From: Gemmatimonadota bacterium
GTDB lineage: Bacteria; Latescibacterota; UBA2968; GCA-2709665
DNA length: 64,000 nt
Assembly (NCBI GenBank): GCA_028877215.1
Contig: JAPPFJ010000011.1
Span: forward strand, 1-64,000
Direction of reading: 5' to 3'
In this document: positions 62,927 to 64,000 of the stretch, piece by piece
Layout: every line of letters starts with the position of its first letter
Numbering within the stretch: position 1 is the first letter of the stretch
Made by a program: the position numbers and the translations under genes
The notes under the pieces: model-generated
Seen by the model: the letters and a program-made list of their open reading frames with translations, nothing else
What the model was told of the DNA's origin: nothing
Databases searched by the model: none

Positions 62927-63044
62927 TGAAAGCCTTCACTTAATCAACGGCGCGTCATTGCGAATGGGCTTGCACAGTGTTGGGATTTGGCGGTAGACTC
63001 GATGTTTGCGTCAGTGTGGCTCTCCTTACTGCGGGCGTTAAAAT

Positions 63045-63069
63045 GGCCCCGACAAATCGCGACGGGGCC
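63045..63069 (-). terminator. Possible terminator, minus strand
   Basis: GGCCCCG and CGGGGCC pair around 11 bases; read on the minus strand a TTTT follows (ATTTTAAC). No minus-strand gene directly precedes it. The surrounding 62927-63399 holds no gene. Confidence 0.4.
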
Positions 63070-63399
63070 TCATCTACGGTATCTTTCTGTCAACTCCTGA
63101 GGGTCACCTCAGGTTCTCGGGGTCGGGAGTCATCCCTTCCGCCTCATATTGGCAGCTCACAACTGCCACGATACAACATACCCATTTCTGGGTCTCGAAG
63201 CAAGTCTAAATGCCGTGGGCGCAGGCCACTTGAGATTTCGGTTACGCAGTTCCCCGAACGCCTAGTCAGGAAACCGTTTTAATACATCAATTAGTCCCAT
63301 GGGGGTGCTATCCTGTTCTGGCTTCCGTGAAATGCCGGTTGGTCAACTCTATCTACCCGGGTTTTCCGGTCACCCCTTTTCGCGCCTTTCATCGCGCTG

Positions 63400-63811
63400 T
63401 CGTCAGCGATCGTCCTCTCCTAACTCGGCCAGACGTTGCCGCCCCTTGTCCGTCACCTTTTATTTCTTCTTGCTGCTGTTCGTTTTGTCTGGAATGGTCA
63501 CTTCCAGTCATCCCGCTTCCATTAGCGGCTGAAGGTAGTTTGCCCCGGAACGTTATCCGGTGTTTCAGTCCGAGGAACGCCATAATCTCATTCGCAAATC
63601 GGGGTAGCCTTCAGTTCCAGACGACCTGTGCGGTAATTAGGGCGATGACTTGCGCGGTCAATTCCTCCAGGCCTCCCGGAAATATCTGTAACCTATTGTT
63701 CGAAAGGGTGTTAGGATCTTCTGTAAGGTTTTCGTCAACTTGTGCGGTGACTTGGCGTCGGCTTGTACTGCACCAACGTATCGCGTGGTCAGTTCTACGG
63801 CCGTTTGGCAC
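63400..63811 (-). pseudogene. Decayed copy of the AlbA_2/HATPase C-terminal tail
   Basis: Minus-strand frames encode RRQVTAQVDENLTEDPNTL, LEELTAQV and, after a stop, FLGLKHRITF. They match the tail frame at 57805-58154 (RQITAQVDRNLQEDSNTL, FLGLKHRKTF). Several frameshifts and stops are present. DNA similarity covers about 370 bp. Only the tail is retained, not the AlbA_2 or ATPase parts. Confidence 0.75.
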
Positions 63812-64000
63812 TCCGCTGTGTCAGGAGCCGGTCCCAGGGGATCGGTGCTTCCGTACCGGTAATATTTAAATCATATTCCTCTACGTAACTTTCGTCGTCG
63901 GCCCTATCTCGCTTAAATTCCGCTTCCATGTTGACGTCGACTTCGTATGACAATCCCGCAATCCCACCCTCGTCAATGAGCACTCTCGCAACTTTTGCAA
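63795..64000 (-). CDS. Partial hypothetical protein running off the window
   Basis: The frame is open through the window edge (AKVARVLIDEGGIAGLSYEVD) to a stop at 63795. The acidic C terminus includes FKRDRADDESYVEEYDLNI. No family recognised. It overlaps the decayed AlbA_2 tail by 17 bp. Confidence 0.45.
   Translation of the reverse strand, partial: AKVARVLIDEGGIAGLSYEVDVNMEAEFKRDRADDESYVEEYDLNITGTEAPIPWDRLLTQRSAKRP

Overview
The window is 64 kb of chromosome from an uncultured-looking, GC-rich, Gram-negative bacterium. The envelope evidence is a complete RND/lipoprotein-adaptor/TolC efflux operon and a quinol:fumarate reductase with two membrane anchors. Several phytanoyl-CoA-dioxygenase-like enzymes, Gfo/Idh/MocA, ROK and sugar-isomerase genes, together with many interspersed repeats, recall Latescibacterota/Poribacteria-type genomes. 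That taxon guess is weak, and nothing in the window (no rRNA) fixes it.

Layout. 0-4.4 kb: a flotillin operon (long NfeD protease, short NfeD-like OB protein, FloA, a repeat-bearing membrane protein), then a retropepsin-like protease pair. 4.7-7.1 kb: tRNA-Leu(CAA), a DUF4143 ATPase inserted between two copies of the tRNA terminator, and a RelE-type toxin-antitoxin pair. 7.4-14.5 kb: a MITE-like element, an ABC exporter, then sugar isomerase, ROK kinase, DNA glycosylase, Gfo/Idh/MocA oxidoreductase and a PhyH-like dioxygenase. 15.3-19.2 kb: an isolated two-gene module, a PHP-domain SMC-like ATPase with an AlbA_2/HATPase protein, which is a good anti-phage defence candidate. 19.7-24.1 kb: B12-binding mutase domain plus MeaB, then a nucleotide-sugar group (GDP-fucose-synthase-like, an aminotransferase-fold enzyme with His in place of the PLP lysine, GT2). 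24.2-32.2 kb: LysR divergent from fumC, a MerC-like protein, a trypsin-fold protein without a catalytic triad, and frdABCD. 32.6-44.6 kb: D-threonine-aldolase-like, polysaccharide deacetylase, epimerase, second DegT-type enzyme, M16 peptidase, two PhyH-like enzymes and a broken VapC locus. 45-53.7 kb: repeat block, DUF6880 protein, RND efflux operon, DUF2283 pair. 54-64 kb: an accessory zone with a second DUF4143 ATPase between duplicated repeat triplets, a class-V aminotransferase-like enzyme, large repeat blocks, an AlbA_2/HATPase gene disrupted by an 11-bp tandem repeat, a YgiT-like gene, decayed copies of both, a HEPN protein, a Panacea-like/DUF488 fusion and a HEAT-like gene with a premature stop.

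How the genes work together. fumC and frdABCD form the reductive or oxidative C4-dicarboxylate segment and may be controlled by the LysR protein. The B12 domain and MeaB serve a methylmalonyl-CoA mutase whose large subunit is not here. The efflux trio is a complete tripartite pump. The most unusual signals are the 11-bp repeat whose loss of one unit would restore a 505-residue AlbA_2 protein, the PHP-ATPase/AlbA_2 pair, and the two DUF4143 ATPases each bracketed by duplicated flanks.
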